Shown here piece by piece: positions 16,366-26,433 of a stretch of DNA of 64,000 bases; the stretch's first letter is position 1, and every line of letters begins with the position of its first letter. The notes under the pieces were generated by a model. That model ran no database searches, was not told where the DNA came from, and worked only from the letters and a program-made list of their open reading frames with translations. Location of the stretch: positions 16,179 through 80,178 of the forward strand of contig CAKPNJ010000005.1 of assembly GCA_934168365.1 (NCBI GenBank), given 5' to 3'. A program made the translations under genes and the position numbers. This DNA comes from an uncultured Clostridia bacterium (GTDB lineage Bacteria > Bacillota > Clostridia > TANB77 > CAG-508).

Positions 16366-16551
16366 TTACTTAGGAGCCTTTACCTGACGAGCCTTAGTAA
16401 CAACTTTCTTCCGAGAGCTTCTTTTGCTAACCTTTTTGGAAGAGCCTTGAGGTGTACCAAAGAAACTTGCAGGTTGAGAAGCGTCAATTTTGATTTTTTC
16501 AATAATCTCGTTATTGGCTGCACTGTGGGTCAACTTGAGGTTGTCCTGCAT
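16366..16551 (-). CDS. Small basic protein of unknown function
   Basis: 61 residues: an ordinary N-terminal half (MQDNLKLTHSAANNEIIEKIK) and a Lys/Arg/Ser-rich tail (SKKVSKRSSRKKVVTKARQVKAPK) that could bind nucleic acid. Reasons to think it real: GAAAGGAGCG 8 nt before the ATG, a sigma-A promoter (TTTACT-17-TATAAT on this strand) and a strong terminator at its end. Its GC content is clearly above that of its neighbours and it uses CGG for Arg, which native genes here avoid, so it may be acquired. No family recognised. Confidence 0.7.
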   Translation of the reverse strand: MQDNLKLTHSAANNEIIEKIKIDASQPASFFGTPQGSSKKVSKRSSRKKVVTKARQVKAPK

Positions 16552-16596
16552 AGCTATACGCTCCTTTCAAAATTTTCACGATTTGTGAATAAAAAA

Positions 16597-16625
16597 ATTA
16601 TATCATATTTTTTGTGAAAAGTAAA
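16597..16625 (-). promoter_or_regulatory. Promoter of small basic protein
   Basis: Read on the minus strand: TTTACT (16625-16620), 17-bp spacer, TATAAT (16602-16597). It diverges from the recN promoter about 10 bp away. Confidence 0.65.
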
Positions 16626-16634
16626 TAAAAGTAG

Positions 16635-16662
16635 TTGACAAAACAAAAATTTGGTATATAAT
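16635..16662 (+). promoter_or_regulatory. Promoter of recN
   Basis: TTGACA at 16635-16640, TATAAT at 16657-16662, spacer 16, 40 bp before the recN start. No clear CGAAC-N4-GTTCG SOS box is visible. Confidence 0.8.
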
Positions 16663-16701
16663 ACAAATATACAAACAATAATTCGTATAAAGGAGTTAAA
16701 A

Positions 16702-18324
16702 ATGGTTACTACATTACATATAAAAAACGTTGGAATTATAGATGATTTGAGCCTTGAATTGAATGAAGGGTTTAACGTACTAACTGGAGAAACAGGAGCG
16801 GGAAAAACATTGATAATAGGATCACTTGCAATTTTAGCTGGTGGTAGGTTTTCAAAAGAAATGATTAGAAATGGAGAAGAATATTCATTTGTAGAAGCAA
16901 ACTTTTATAGTCCTAATAATGAATTAGCAATAGACAACAATATTATAGTATCAAGAGAAATACACTCAAATGGTAGAAATTCATGTAAAATAAATGGAAG
17001 ATTAGTTACTGTAAATGAACTAAAAGAATTTATGAATAAAATACTTGATATTCATGGACAACATGATAGTCAGCTAATATTAAACCCTATGCAACATATT
17101 GTATATTTAGATAAGTTTATTGGCAAAGAATTAGAAGATAACCTAAATAAATATAAAGTAAAACTTGCAGAATATAACACTTTAAAACAAGAGTTAAAAA
17201 ATACATATGGAGAAGATCAGGAAAAAGAAAGAAGACTCGACTTACTACGTTATCAATATAACGAAATTGAACAAGCAAATTTAAAAGAAAATGAAGAGGA
17301 AGAACTAGAAGAAAAACACAAAATGATGCAAAATGCAGAAAAATTAAAAGATAACTTATGTGAAGTTGATAATGAATTAAATGAAAATGCAGTAGTTGCA
17401 ATAAGTAATGCAATTCGCAGTTTAGAGAAAATACAAGACTGTGGTAGCAAATATACTGAGAAATTAAGTATACTAAAAAGCAGTTACTATGATATACAAG
17501 AACTAGCAAGAGACCTAAGTTATATGAGAGAAGATGTTGATTTTGACGAAGGAGAAAGAAATCAAATAGAAAACAGACTAGATTTAATTTACTCATTAAA
17601 AAGAAAATATGGAAATACGATTTCAGAAATACTAGAATATTCAAGCAAGGTAGAAGAAGAAATACATAAGATAGAAAACTTAGATGAATACCATAAAAAA
17701 ATAAAAGCAAAAATAAATGTATTAAAACAAGAATTGCTTGAAATTGCAAACAATATGACAAATACCAGAAAAAAATATGCAAAGGAATTATCTGCTAAAA
17801 TAAACAAAGAATTAAAAGACTTGGAAATGCCAAATGCTAGATTTGAAATACAAGTAAATACAGCAGACAAATTCTATGAAACAGGAATAGATGAAGTTGA
17901 ATTTATGATTTGCACCAATATTGGCGAAGAACTAAAACCACTTGTAAAAATAGCCTCAGGAGGAGAAATGGCAAGAATTATGCTTGCAATAAAAAATGTG
18001 TTAGCAGATGTTGATGAAGTAAATACATTAGTGTTTGATGAAATTGATATAGGAATTAGTGGCAAAGCTTCAAAAGCAGTAGCGGAAAAAATGAAATCAA
18101 TAGCAAAATTACACCAAGTAATTTGTATTACACACTTACCATCAATTGCGGCAAAAGGAGACTATAACTATTACATAAGTAAACAAACTAAAGAAAACAA
18201 AACATATACTCAAATTAAAAAACTAAATGAAGAAGAAACAATTGAAGAAATTGCAAGAATTTCCTCAGGAGAAGTTACTGAAATTGCTAAAGCACATGCT
18301 CAAGAACTAAGAAAAGCTTCATAA
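16702..18324 (+). CDS. recN: DNA repair protein RecN
   Basis: 540-residue SMC-like ATPase for double-strand break repair. Walker A GETGAGKT near residue 30, two coiled-coil arms between about 150 and 370, ABC signature region KIASGGEMARIMLAIK and Walker B TLVFDEIDIGISG near 445, then the C-terminal CITHLPSIAAKGD. ATG at 16702 has AAAGGAG 6 nt upstream and lies just after a strong promoter. Full length. Confidence 0.96.
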   Translation: MVTTLHIKNVGIIDDLSLELNEGFNVLTGETGAGKTLIIGSLAILAGGRFSKEMIRNGEEYSFVEANFYSPNNELAIDNNIIVSREIHSNGRNSCKINGRLVTVNELKEFMNKILDIHGQHDSQLILNPMQHIVYLDKFIGKELEDNLNKYKVKLAEYNTLKQELKNTYGEDQEKERRLDLLRYQYNEIEQANLKENEEEELEEKHKMMQNAEKLKDNLCEVDNELNENAVVAISNAIRSLEKIQDCGSKYTEKLSILKSSYYDIQELARDLSYMREDVDFDEGERNQIENRLDLIYSLKRKYGNTISEILEYSSKVEEEIHKIENLDEYHKKIKAKINVLKQELLEIANNMTNTRKKYAKELSAKINKELKDLEMPNARFEIQVNTADKFYETGIDEVEFMICTNIGEELKPLVKIASGGEMARIMLAIKNVLADVDEVNTLVFDEIDIGISGKASKAVAEKMKSIAKLHQVICITHLPSIAAKGDYNYYISKQTKENKTYTQIKKLNEEETIEEIARISSGEVTEIAKAHAQELRKAS

Positions 18325-18423
18325 GAAAAGTTTTCATAAATTCTCTTCCAAATGTTTACATATTGCCAATTTTGATATATAATATGGAATATTATAAAAT
18401 TTAACTAAAAAGGGGAATTGTGT

Positions 18424-19923
18424 ATGGAAGAAAACAACGTAAACAACCAAGAACAAGAATTAGACTTAAATCAACTTATGAAAGTAAGAAGGGAAAAGTT
18501 GGAGGAACTACAAAAAAGTGGTAAAAACCCATTTGAAATTACTAAATATGATAGAACAGAAGTAGCTAGTCAAATAAAAGAAAACTATGAAGCTTTTGAA
18601 GGGAAAGATGTGTCAATAGCTGGTAGAATTATGGCCAAACGTATAATGGGAAAAGCATCATTCTGTACAATTCAAGATTCAACAGGTAGAATTCAAAGTT
18701 ATGTTAGTATAAATGATCTAGGCGAAGAAAGTTACAAACTATTTAAAACTTATGATATAGGAGACATCATAGGAATAAAAGGTTTTGTATTTAAAACAAA
18801 AACAGAAGAAATATCTGTACATGCAAAAGAAGTTATATTACTTTCAAAATCTTTAAGACCATTACCAGAAAAGTTCCATGGCTTAAAAGATACAGAAATT
18901 CGTTATAGACAAAGATATATAGATTTAATAGTAAACCCAGAAGTTAGAAGAACTTTTGAATTAAGAAGCAAAATAATAAAAGAAGTAAGAAGATTTATGG
19001 ATGAAAAAGGATATATGGAAGTTGAAACACCAACACTTACAACAGTAGCAACAGGTGATGCAGCAAGACCATTTATCACACACCATAACACATTAGATTT
19101 GGATATGTACTTAAGAATTGCACCAGAGTTAAACTTAAAAAGATTAACCGTTGGTGGAATTGACAAAGTATTTGAAATTGGTAAAAACTTTAGAAATGAA
19201 GGAATGGATATAAAACACAATCCAGAGTTTACTAATATGGAATGGTATTCAGCATACGAGGATTATAACGATATGATGAATATATCAGAAGAATTGATTT
19301 CTACTGTAGCTAAAAAGGTATTAGGAACAACAAAAATAACATATCAAGGAACACCAATAGATTTAACACCAAGTTGGAGAAGAGTAACAATGATTGATGC
19401 AATAAAAGAGGTTACAGGTGTTGACTTTAATACAATTCAAACAGACGAGGAAGCTAGAAAAATAGCAGACGAAAAAGGTGTAGAATATGAAGAAATAAAA
19501 AATACAAGAGGCCATATTATAAATGAATTTTTTGATACTTTTGTTGAAGATACTTTAATACAACCAACATTTATAATAGACTATCCAGTAGAGATATCAC
19601 CACTTACAAAAAGAAGAAAAGATGATCCAAGATTAGTAGAGAGATTTGAATTATTTATTGGCGGTAGAGAGTATGGAAATGCATATTCAGAATTAAATGA
19701 TCCAATAGATCAATATGAAAGATTTATGAAACAAGTAGAAGCAAAAGAAAAAGGTGACGAAGAAGCTGGTGGAATGGACGAAGATTTTGTTACAGCATTA
19801 GAAATTGGTTTACCACCAACAGGAGGAATGGGTATAGGACTAGACAGACTAATAATGTTACTTACAGACTCAGCATCTATAAGAGACGTATTATTCTTCC
19901 CAACAATGAAACCTTTAGACTAA
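18424..19923 (+). CDS. lysS: Lysyl-tRNA synthetase, class II
   Basis: 499 residues. N-terminal anticodon-binding OB fold (VSIAGRIMAKRIMGKASFCTIQD), then the class II core with motif 1 (RRFMDEKGYMEVETPTL), motif 2 (FRNEGMDIKHNPEFTNMEWY) and motif 3 (GLPPTGGMGIGLDRLIML). ATG at 18424 has AAGGGG 8 nt upstream. Charges tRNA-Lys. Confidence 0.97.
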   Translation: MEENNVNNQEQELDLNQLMKVRREKLEELQKSGKNPFEITKYDRTEVASQIKENYEAFEGKDVSIAGRIMAKRIMGKASFCTIQDSTGRIQSYVSINDLGEESYKLFKTYDIGDIIGIKGFVFKTKTEEISVHAKEVILLSKSLRPLPEKFHGLKDTEIRYRQRYIDLIVNPEVRRTFELRSKIIKEVRRFMDEKGYMEVETPTLTTVATGDAARPFITHHNTLDLDMYLRIAPELNLKRLTVGGIDKVFEIGKNFRNEGMDIKHNPEFTNMEWYSAYEDYNDMMNISEELISTVAKKVLGTTKITYQGTPIDLTPSWRRVTMIDAIKEVTGVDFNTIQTDEEARKIADEKGVEYEEIKNTRGHIINEFFDTFVEDTLIQPTFIIDYPVEISPLTKRRKDDPRLVERFELFIGGREYGNAYSELNDPIDQYERFMKQVEAKEKGDEEAGGMDEDFVTALEIGLPPTGGMGIGLDRLIMLLTDSASIRDVLFFPTMKPLD

Positions 19924-20011
19924 TTTTTAGATGGAAACTACAATAAAACAAGTGGCTGAGAAATTAATATAAATTTTTTGTGCGAAATAAATAAAAAATG
20001 GGGCAAATAAT

Positions 20012-20482
20012 ATGAAATTAAAAAAATTATTATTAGTAATAGAAATTATATTAGCAATATTTTTAATTATTGGTATAGTATACCTGTCTTATAAGCTTTA
20101 TCTTAAAGTTATGGGCATTCAGGATTATGCACAAGTTGGTAATAGAGAAATATTTTATACCTGTGGGAGTAAATACGGAGATGCCACAATTTATGAAAAT
20201 GGTTTAATGATTATTAAAGATGGCATGAAAGAAAAGGCTAAAATTAATCTAAGTAAAGATGAAATAAAAGAATTAAAAAAATTAATAAATAAAGACAAAA
20301 AAAATCACAGTGAAGAAACTTTTCCGGATTCCGGAAACGGTTGGATAAATACAGACAGAGTCGTTAAAGGTTATGGCTATTATTATAGTATTCTAGATCC
20401 AGCAATACCAAGAACAGTATATAATGGTGATTATTCACAAAAATATGTATTTAAATTATTAGAAAAATACTCAAATAATTAA
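20012..20482 (+). CDS. Hypothetical membrane-anchored protein
   Basis: 156 residues: one N-terminal transmembrane helix (5-29), then a soluble domain outside the membrane with IFYTCGSKYGDATIYENGLMIIKDG and an ELKKLINKDKK segment. No signal-peptidase box. I do not recognise it. It is followed after 35 nt by a site-2 protease gene and could be co-transcribed. Confidence 0.55.
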   Translation: MKLKKLLLVIEIILAIFLIIGIVYLSYKLYLKVMGIQDYAQVGNREIFYTCGSKYGDATIYENGLMIIKDGMKEKAKINLSKDEIKELKKLINKDKKNHSEETFPDSGNGWINTDRVVKGYGYYYSILDPAIPRTVYNGDYSQKYVFKLLEKYSNN

Positions 20483-20517
20483 AATAAAAGGGAAAACGAA
20501 AAGAAAGGTAATTTTTA

Positions 20518-21246
20518 ATGAATTTTGATACTAGATATTTATATATAATCTTAGGACTTATTGTTATAATGAACTTATTCAGTGGAAGTTTTGACATATT
20601 AGGTGTGCTCCTTACATTACCAGGAGTACTTGTAGCAATAACTTTCCACGAATATGCTCATGCATTAGCAGCATATAAACTAGGAGATGATACTCCAAAA
20701 GTACAAGGAAGACTTAATCTAAATCCACTAACACACTTAGATCCAATAGCTGTAGTGTTATTAGTGTTTACTCATATAGGATGGGGAAAACCAGTAGAAA
20801 TAAATCCTAATAATTTTGATAGAAAAATATCTGCTAGGGCAGGAGAAGCAATAGTTGCTGCAGCAGGACCAATAATGAATATCTTACTAGCATTTGTACT
20901 TGCAATTATATTTTATGCATTACAAGTATTTGCTACAGGTTTTGCAATTGGAACACAAACAGGTATGATTATAATGACAATGCTACAATATGCCGTAATT
21001 GTAAATGTGGGCTTAGGAGTATTCAATCTAATACCATTGCCACCACTTGATGGCTCAAAAGTATTGATGGGATTTTTACCATATAATGCAAAAAGATGGT
21101 TTGAAGATCATGAAAAAGTATTTTATATAATATTCCTTGTAATTTGGATTACTCCAATAGCAAGCCTAATTATTTCTCCAGCAATTGATGCAATAACATC
21201 TGGAATAGATAGTTTAGTTAGTGGACTCTTTAGTCTATTTATGTAA
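20518..21246 (+). CDS. Site-2 protease family membrane metallopeptidase
   Basis: 242 residues, M50 family. Zinc ligands in HEYAHALAAYKLGD (residues about 43-47) and in FNLIPLPPLDGSKVL (near 170-180), which is the NPDG-type motif; PKVQGRLNLNPLTHLDPI lies between. At least five hydrophobic helices. Short soluble-domain-free members like this one are common in Firmicutes; substrates are unknown. AAAGGTAATTTTT stands before the ATG. Confidence 0.85.
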   Translation: MNFDTRYLYIILGLIVIMNLFSGSFDILGVLLTLPGVLVAITFHEYAHALAAYKLGDDTPKVQGRLNLNPLTHLDPIAVVLLVFTHIGWGKPVEINPNNFDRKISARAGEAIVAAAGPIMNILLAFVLAIIFYALQVFATGFAIGTQTGMIIMTMLQYAVIVNVGLGVFNLIPLPPLDGSKVLMGFLPYNAKRWFEDHEKVFYIIFLVIWITPIASLIISPAIDAITSGIDSLVSGLFSLFM

Positions 21247-21259
21247 AAGGAAATTTAAA

Positions 21260-22249
21260 ATGAAAGATATAATAACTTTAGGAATTGAATCAAGTTGTGA
21301 TGAAACTTCTGCTTCTATTGTAAAAAATGGAAGGGAAGTTCTTTCTAATGTAATAAACTCACAAATAAAAATACATGAACAATTTGGTGGTGTGGTGCCA
21401 GAAATAGCCTCTAGAAATCATATAGAAGCTATTTCAAATGTAGTAAAAGAAGCTATAAATCAAGCTGGCATTACTATGGATGACATAGATATAATTGCTT
21501 GTACATATGGACCTGGATTAGTAGGAGCTTTATTAGTGGGTGTATCATATGCAAAAGCACTAAGCTATGCACTAAATAAGCCACTAGTAGGAACAAACCA
21601 TATACATGGCCATATAGCGGCAAACTATATTACACACCCAGAACTTGAACCACCATTATTATGTTTGGTAATTTCGGGTGGACATACTCATTTAGTACAT
21701 ATAAAAAGTTATTCAGAATTTGAAGTACTAGGAAGAACCAGAGATGATGCAGTAGGAGAGGCTTTTGATAAAGTCGCAAGAGTAATTGGCTTAGGTTATC
21801 CAGGTGGACCAAAAGTGGACAAACTTGCAAAAGAAGGAAATCCAAACATAGAACTTCCAAAGACACATATAGAAAATTTAGATTTTAGTTTTAGTGGTAT
21901 AAAAACTGCAGTTATAAACCTACACCACAAAAATCCAGATATAAACAAAGCTGATTTGTGTAATAGCTTTGAAAAAACTATTACAGAGGTGTTAATAGAT
22001 CATACAATAAGAGCAGCAAAAGAGTTAAATATAAATAAAATAGCACTAGCAGGAGGAGTATCTGCAAATTCATATATAAGAAGTGAATTCTTAAAACTAA
22101 AGGATAAAGGATATGATATATATTATCCAGAACCAATATTATGTACAGATAATGCAGCAATGATAGCATCAGCAGGATATTACACATATATGACAGGAAA
22201 TACATCAGACTTAAGCTTAAATGCAGTACCAAACTTAGGCATAAATTAA
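21260..22249 (+). CDS. tsaD: tRNA threonylcarbamoyladenosine transferase subunit TsaD
   Basis: 329 residues of the Kae1/TsaD ASKHA fold: ITLGIESSCDETSASIV at the start, metal-binding NHIHGHIAAN (about residues 113-118), LVISGGHTHLV, and AGGVSANSYIR near the end with TDNAAMIA. It completes t6A37 on tRNAs reading ANN codons. ATG at 21260 begins at the conserved N-terminus and has AAAAGGAA upstream; the gene follows the protease by 13 nt. Confidence 0.96.
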   Translation: MKDIITLGIESSCDETSASIVKNGREVLSNVINSQIKIHEQFGGVVPEIASRNHIEAISNVVKEAINQAGITMDDIDIIACTYGPGLVGALLVGVSYAKALSYALNKPLVGTNHIHGHIAANYITHPELEPPLLCLVISGGHTHLVHIKSYSEFEVLGRTRDDAVGEAFDKVARVIGLGYPGGPKVDKLAKEGNPNIELPKTHIENLDFSFSGIKTAVINLHHKNPDINKADLCNSFEKTITEVLIDHTIRAAKELNINKIALAGGVSANSYIRSEFLKLKDKGYDIYYPEPILCTDNAAMIASAGYYTYMTGNTSDLSLNAVPNLGIN

Positions 22250-22264
22250 AGAAAGGAAAATCAA

Positions 22265-22960
22265 ATGGCAATATATGTAATTGCTGATTTGCACCTTTCA
22301 TTTTCACAAGATAAGCCTATGAGCATATTTGGAGAAAACTGGGAGGGACACAGCGAAAAGATTAAAAATAATTGGATATCTAAAGTTAAACCAGAGGATA
22401 CAGTTGTATTGCCGGGCGATTTTTCATGGGCTATGTATTTACAAGATACCTACAAAGACTTTGAATACCTGAATTCATTACCAGGAAAAAAATTGTTATT
22501 AAAAGGAAACCATGACTATTGGTGGACAACAGTAACAAATATGAGAAATTTCTTGGAAGAAAATAAATTTAAAAATATTGACTTTATATATAACAATAGT
22601 TACTTAGTAGAGAATAAAATATTAACAGGAACTAGAGGTTGGAATTTACTAGACACAGAAAATAGTAGCAAAATGATAAAAAGAGAAAGTATTCGCTTAC
22701 AGTTAGCTATTGAAGATGGGATAAAAAAATATGGAGATGATAAGGAAATAATAGTATTTATGCATTACCCACCAATATCAAATACAAATAAAAAATCGGA
22801 GTTTTTAAAAATACTAAAACAATACGATATAAAAAGATGCTATTATGGCCATTTGCATGGAAAATCACATCAAGATGCAGTAGAAGGAATTGTTGACGGA
22901 ATAGAATTTAAACTAATAAGTGCAGATTATTTAAACTTTGATGTAATTAAAGTTACATAA
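22265..22960 (+). CDS. Metallophosphoesterase
   Basis: 231 residues with calcineurin-type motifs: IADLHLS (DxH), LPGDFSWA (GDxx), LLKGNHDYWWT (GNHD), FMHYPPISN and YYGHLHGKSH (GHxH). Related to YdeD-like phosphoesterases of Firmicutes; the substrate is unknown. Starts 15 nt after tsaD behind AGAAAGGAAA, so probably the last gene of that operon. Confidence 0.85.
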   Translation: MAIYVIADLHLSFSQDKPMSIFGENWEGHSEKIKNNWISKVKPEDTVVLPGDFSWAMYLQDTYKDFEYLNSLPGKKLLLKGNHDYWWTTVTNMRNFLEENKFKNIDFIYNNSYLVENKILTGTRGWNLLDTENSSKMIKRESIRLQLAIEDGIKKYGDDKEIIVFMHYPPISNTNKKSEFLKILKQYDIKRCYYGHLHGKSHQDAVEGIVDGIEFKLISADYLNFDVIKVT

Positions 22961-22964
22961 ACAC

Positions 22965-22992
22965 TTGAAATACTTGAAAAATGTGGTATAAT
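22965..22992 (+). promoter_or_regulatory. Promoter of tig
   Basis: TTGAAA at 22965-22970 and TATAAT at 22987-22992, spacer 16, 40 bp before the tig start. Confidence 0.7.
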
Positions 22993-23031
22993 ATAAAAGC
23001 TAAATTATTTTTTTGAAAGGAAGATTATAAA

Positions 23032-24318
23032 ATGAGTGTAAAAGTAGAAAACACAGAAAACAAAAATGAAGTAAAATTAAGTTTCGTAATAGAAGCAGAA
23101 AAATTTGATGAAGCAATGAAAAAAGTATATGCAAAAACAGCTAAATACTTTACAATTCCAGGCTTTAGAAAAGGTAAAGCACCAATGCAAATGGTAGAAA
23201 AACAATATGGAACAGAAATATTCCATGAAGACACATTTAACGAATTAGTACCAGACATTTTTGATGCAGCAATTAAAGAAAACAATATTCAAGCTGTAAG
23301 CCAACCAGATATTGACATTACTCAAATTGGTAAAGGAAAAGACCTTATATTCACAGCAGTAGTACAAGTAAAACCAGAAATTAAATTAGGAAAATATAAA
23401 GGTATAGAATTAGAAAAAATTGAGTATAATGTATCTGATCATGACATAGAACATGAACTAGGACATATGGCTGAACATAATGCAAGATTAGTAAGTGTTG
23501 AAGATAGACCAGTAGAAAAAGGAGATATAACAGTTATCGACTTTGAAGGTTCTATTGATGGTGTTCCATTTGAAGGTGGAAAAGCAGAAAAACATGAACT
23601 AGAAATCGGAAGCAACACATTTATTCCAGGTTTTGAAGATCAAATAATTGGAATGAAATTAGATGAAGAAAAAGATATTACAGTTACTTTCCCAGAAGAC
23701 TATTTCTCTAAAGAATTAGCAGGAAAACCAGCTGTATTTAAAGTAAAACTTCATGAAATAAAGAAAAAAGAACTTCCAAAAATGGATGACGAATTTGCAA
23801 AAGATGTTAGCGAATTTGATACATTAGAAGAATTAAAAAATAGCATTAAAGAAAAAATGCAAAAAACAAATGAACAAAGAGCAGAATATGAAACAGAAGA
23901 AGCTGCTATAAATGCAGTTTGCGACAATGTTGAAGTGGAAATTCCATCAGGAATGATTGACAGCGAAGTAGAAAACATGATGAAAGACGTTGAACAAAGA
24001 TTACAATATCAAGGTTTGACATTACAACAATACTTTATGTTATCTGGAAAAACAGAAGCACAAGTAAAAGATGAAATGAAAGAACAAGCTGAAAAAGCTG
24101 TTAAATCAAGATTAGTAATAGAAGCTATTATCAAAGAAGAAGACATTAAGCCAGAAGAAAAAGAAGTTGAAGAAAAACTTAAAGAAATGGCTAAAAACTA
24201 TGGCAAAACTGAAGAAGAAATGCTTAAAAATGAATATGTAAAAGAATATATCGAAAACAATATGAAATTTGAAAAAGCTATTAAGTTCATAGTTGATAAT
24301 GCAAAATTCAAAAAATAA
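23032..24318 (+). CDS. tig: Trigger factor
   Basis: 428-residue ribosome-associated chaperone. N-terminal ribosome-docking domain with FRKGKAPMQMVEKQYG near residue 45, FKBP-type prolyl isomerase domain (about 155-240: EKGDITVIDFEGSIDGVPFEGG, LEIGSNTFIPGFEDQIIGM) and the long helical C-terminal domain. It stands upstream of clpP-clpX as in most Firmicutes. A GGCAAAATGCA/TGTATTTTGCC hairpin (24334-24360) without a clear T-run follows, allowing partial readthrough. Confidence 0.97.
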   Translation: MSVKVENTENKNEVKLSFVIEAEKFDEAMKKVYAKTAKYFTIPGFRKGKAPMQMVEKQYGTEIFHEDTFNELVPDIFDAAIKENNIQAVSQPDIDITQIGKGKDLIFTAVVQVKPEIKLGKYKGIELEKIEYNVSDHDIEHELGHMAEHNARLVSVEDRPVEKGDITVIDFEGSIDGVPFEGGKAEKHELEIGSNTFIPGFEDQIIGMKLDEEKDITVTFPEDYFSKELAGKPAVFKVKLHEIKKKELPKMDDEFAKDVSEFDTLEELKNSIKEKMQKTNEQRAEYETEEAAINAVCDNVEVEIPSGMIDSEVENMMKDVEQRLQYQGLTLQQYFMLSGKTEAQVKDEMKEQAEKAVKSRLVIEAIIKEEDIKPEEKEVEEKLKEMAKNYGKTEEEMLKNEYVKEYIENNMKFEKAIKFIVDNAKFKK

Positions 24319-24396
24319 TTATTATCTAGTTTTGGCAAAATGCATTTAATGTATTTTGCCTTACTATGAAATCCAAAGAGAAAGGTTGGTACAAAT

Positions 24397-25002
24397 ATGA
24401 AAGAACAAAACAGTTTGGTTCCTTATGTTATTGAACAAACAGCAAAAGGAGAAAGATCATATGATATTTTCTCAAGACTATTAAAAGATAGAATTATATT
24501 TTTAGGAGAAGATGTTAACCAAACCTCAGCAAGTTTAGTAATTGCACAATTATTATTCTTAGAGTCAGAAGACCCAGATAAAGAAATTCATTTATATATC
24601 AATAGCCCAGGCGGATCTATTACAGATGGAATGGGAATTGTAGATACAATGAATTATATAAAATGTCCAGTTTCAACTATATGTATTGGAATGGCTGCAA
24701 GTATGGGAGCTGTACTTTTAGCAGCAGGTGAAAAAGGCAAAAGATTTGCAACACCAAATGCAGAAATTTTAATCCATCAACCACTAATTGGTGGTGGCGG
24801 CTTATCTGGCCAAACAACAGAAATTAAAATCCATGCAGACCATATGGTTAAAACAAGAGAAAAATTAAATAAATTCTTAAGTGAAAGAACTGGTCAACCA
24901 TTAGAAGTAATTAACAAAGATACTGAAAGAGATAATTATATGACAGCAGAAGAAGCACTAAAATATGGACTTATTGATGGTATTATGGAAAAGAGAGTTT
25001 AA
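24397..25002 (+). CDS. clpP: ATP-dependent Clp protease proteolytic subunit
   Basis: 201 residues. Catalytic Ser102 in GMAASMGA and His127 in LIHQPLIGG, with Asp in the RDNYM segment near 175. YINSPGGSITDGMGI forms the oxyanion region. Assembles into the tetradecameric chamber with ClpX encoded 31 nt downstream. Full length, no anomalies. Confidence 0.97.
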   Translation: MKEQNSLVPYVIEQTAKGERSYDIFSRLLKDRIIFLGEDVNQTSASLVIAQLLFLESEDPDKEIHLYINSPGGSITDGMGIVDTMNYIKCPVSTICIGMAASMGAVLLAAGEKGKRFATPNAEILIHQPLIGGGGLSGQTTEIKIHADHMVKTREKLNKFLSERTGQPLEVINKDTERDNYMTAEEALKYGLIDGIMEKRV

Positions 25003-25033
25003 TTATATAAAATGGAAAGGAAATTAGCTAAAA

Positions 25034-26344
25034 ATGGCAAATAAAACTAAAGGTGTAAAATGCTCTTTTTGTGGTAAATCACAAGAAGCAGTAGGCAGAA
25101 TTATTGCAGGACCTGGAGTATATATTTGTGATGAATGTATAAAGGTATGTAATAATATTTTAGAAGAAGAAATATATGAAGATGCCGAAATTACGTATAC
25201 AACCAAAGTGGGAGACGAATTACCTAAACCAACTGAAATAAAAGAGGTTTTAGATTCATATGTAATTGGCCAAGATGAAGCTAAAAAGACACTATCTGTT
25301 GCAGTATACAACCATTACAAAAGAATAAATCATCAAGACGAACCAGATGATGTAGAGTTACAAAAAAGTAATGTTTTATTACTAGGACCAACAGGCTGTG
25401 GTAAAACTTTATTAGCACAAACATTGGCAAAAATCTTGCAAGTACCTTTTGCAATTGCTGATGCAACAACATTAACAGAAGCAGGATATGTTGGAGAAGA
25501 TGTAGAAAACATTTTATTAAAACTTATCCAAGCAGCTGACTATGATATTGAAAGAGCAGAAAAAGGTATTATATATATTGACGAAATAGACAAAATTTCA
25601 AGAAAATCAGAAAATCCATCAATTACAAGAGATGTTAGTGGAGAGGGAGTACAACAAGCCTTACTAAAAATTGTAGAAGGAACTGTTGCATCTGTACCAC
25701 CACAAGGTGGCAGAAAACACCCACACCAAGAATTTATACAAATAGATACATCAAATATACTATTTATTTGTGGTGGAGCATTTGAAGGACTTGAAAAAAT
25801 AGTAAAAGATAGAATTGGTCAAAAATCAATAGGCTTTGGAGCAAAAATAGAAAGCAACAAAGACATAGATAAATACAAAGTGTTTGAACAATTACTACCA
25901 CAAGATTTATTAAAATTTGGTTTAATACCAGAATTTGTAGGTAGATTACCAATTATAGCCACGTTGCAAGAATTAGACAGAGAAGCTTTAATTGATATTG
26001 TAACAAAACCTAAAAATGCATTAGTAAAACAATATCAAAAACTATTTAAGCTAGACAATGTTGAACTTGAATTTGAAAAAGAAGCTCTAGAGTCAATAGT
26101 AGACAAAGCAATAGAAAGAAAAACAGGGGCTAGGGGTTTACGTTCTATTATAGAAGAAATTATGAGAGACATAATGTTCGAAATTCCTTCTAATCCTAAG
26201 ATAGAAAAATGTATAATAACTAAAGCAACTGTAGAAAATGGAGAACCTCCAAAGATTATTATAAACAATAATAGAGAGGTACCAGAAGCAAAACCTGTAA
26301 AAGCAAAAAGACAGGCAACAACTAAAAAAACAGAAACAGCATAA
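25034..26344 (+). CDS. clpX: ATP-dependent Clp protease ATP-binding subunit ClpX
   Basis: 436-residue AAA+ unfoldase. N-terminal zinc-binding domain with four Cys (CSFCGKS...CDECIKVC), Walker A GPTGCGKTLLA near 120, Walker B IIYIDEIDKI near 180, sensor 2 GARGLRSIIE, and the IGF-type ClpP loop (GFGAKI) near 270. Hands unfolded substrates to ClpP. Confidence 0.97.
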   Translation: MANKTKGVKCSFCGKSQEAVGRIIAGPGVYICDECIKVCNNILEEEIYEDAEITYTTKVGDELPKPTEIKEVLDSYVIGQDEAKKTLSVAVYNHYKRINHQDEPDDVELQKSNVLLLGPTGCGKTLLAQTLAKILQVPFAIADATTLTEAGYVGEDVENILLKLIQAADYDIERAEKGIIYIDEIDKISRKSENPSITRDVSGEGVQQALLKIVEGTVASVPPQGGRKHPHQEFIQIDTSNILFICGGAFEGLEKIVKDRIGQKSIGFGAKIESNKDIDKYKVFEQLLPQDLLKFGLIPEFVGRLPIIATLQELDREALIDIVTKPKNALVKQYQKLFKLDNVELEFEKEALESIVDKAIERKTGARGLRSIIEEIMRDIMFEIPSNPKIEKCIITKATVENGEPPKIIINNNREVPEAKPVKAKRQATTKKTETA

Positions 26345-26365
26345 AGAAATATAAAATTAAAAAAC

Positions 26366-26399
26366 AAAAAAATGTCAAATATTTGTTTGACATTTTTTT
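26366..26399 (+). terminator. Terminator after clpX
   Basis: AAAATGTCAAA and TTTGACATTTT around TATTTG, followed by a run of T. Confidence 0.85.
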
Positions 26400-26433
26400 G
26401 TTTGTGTGTTATTATATAAAAGGATATGAAAAA

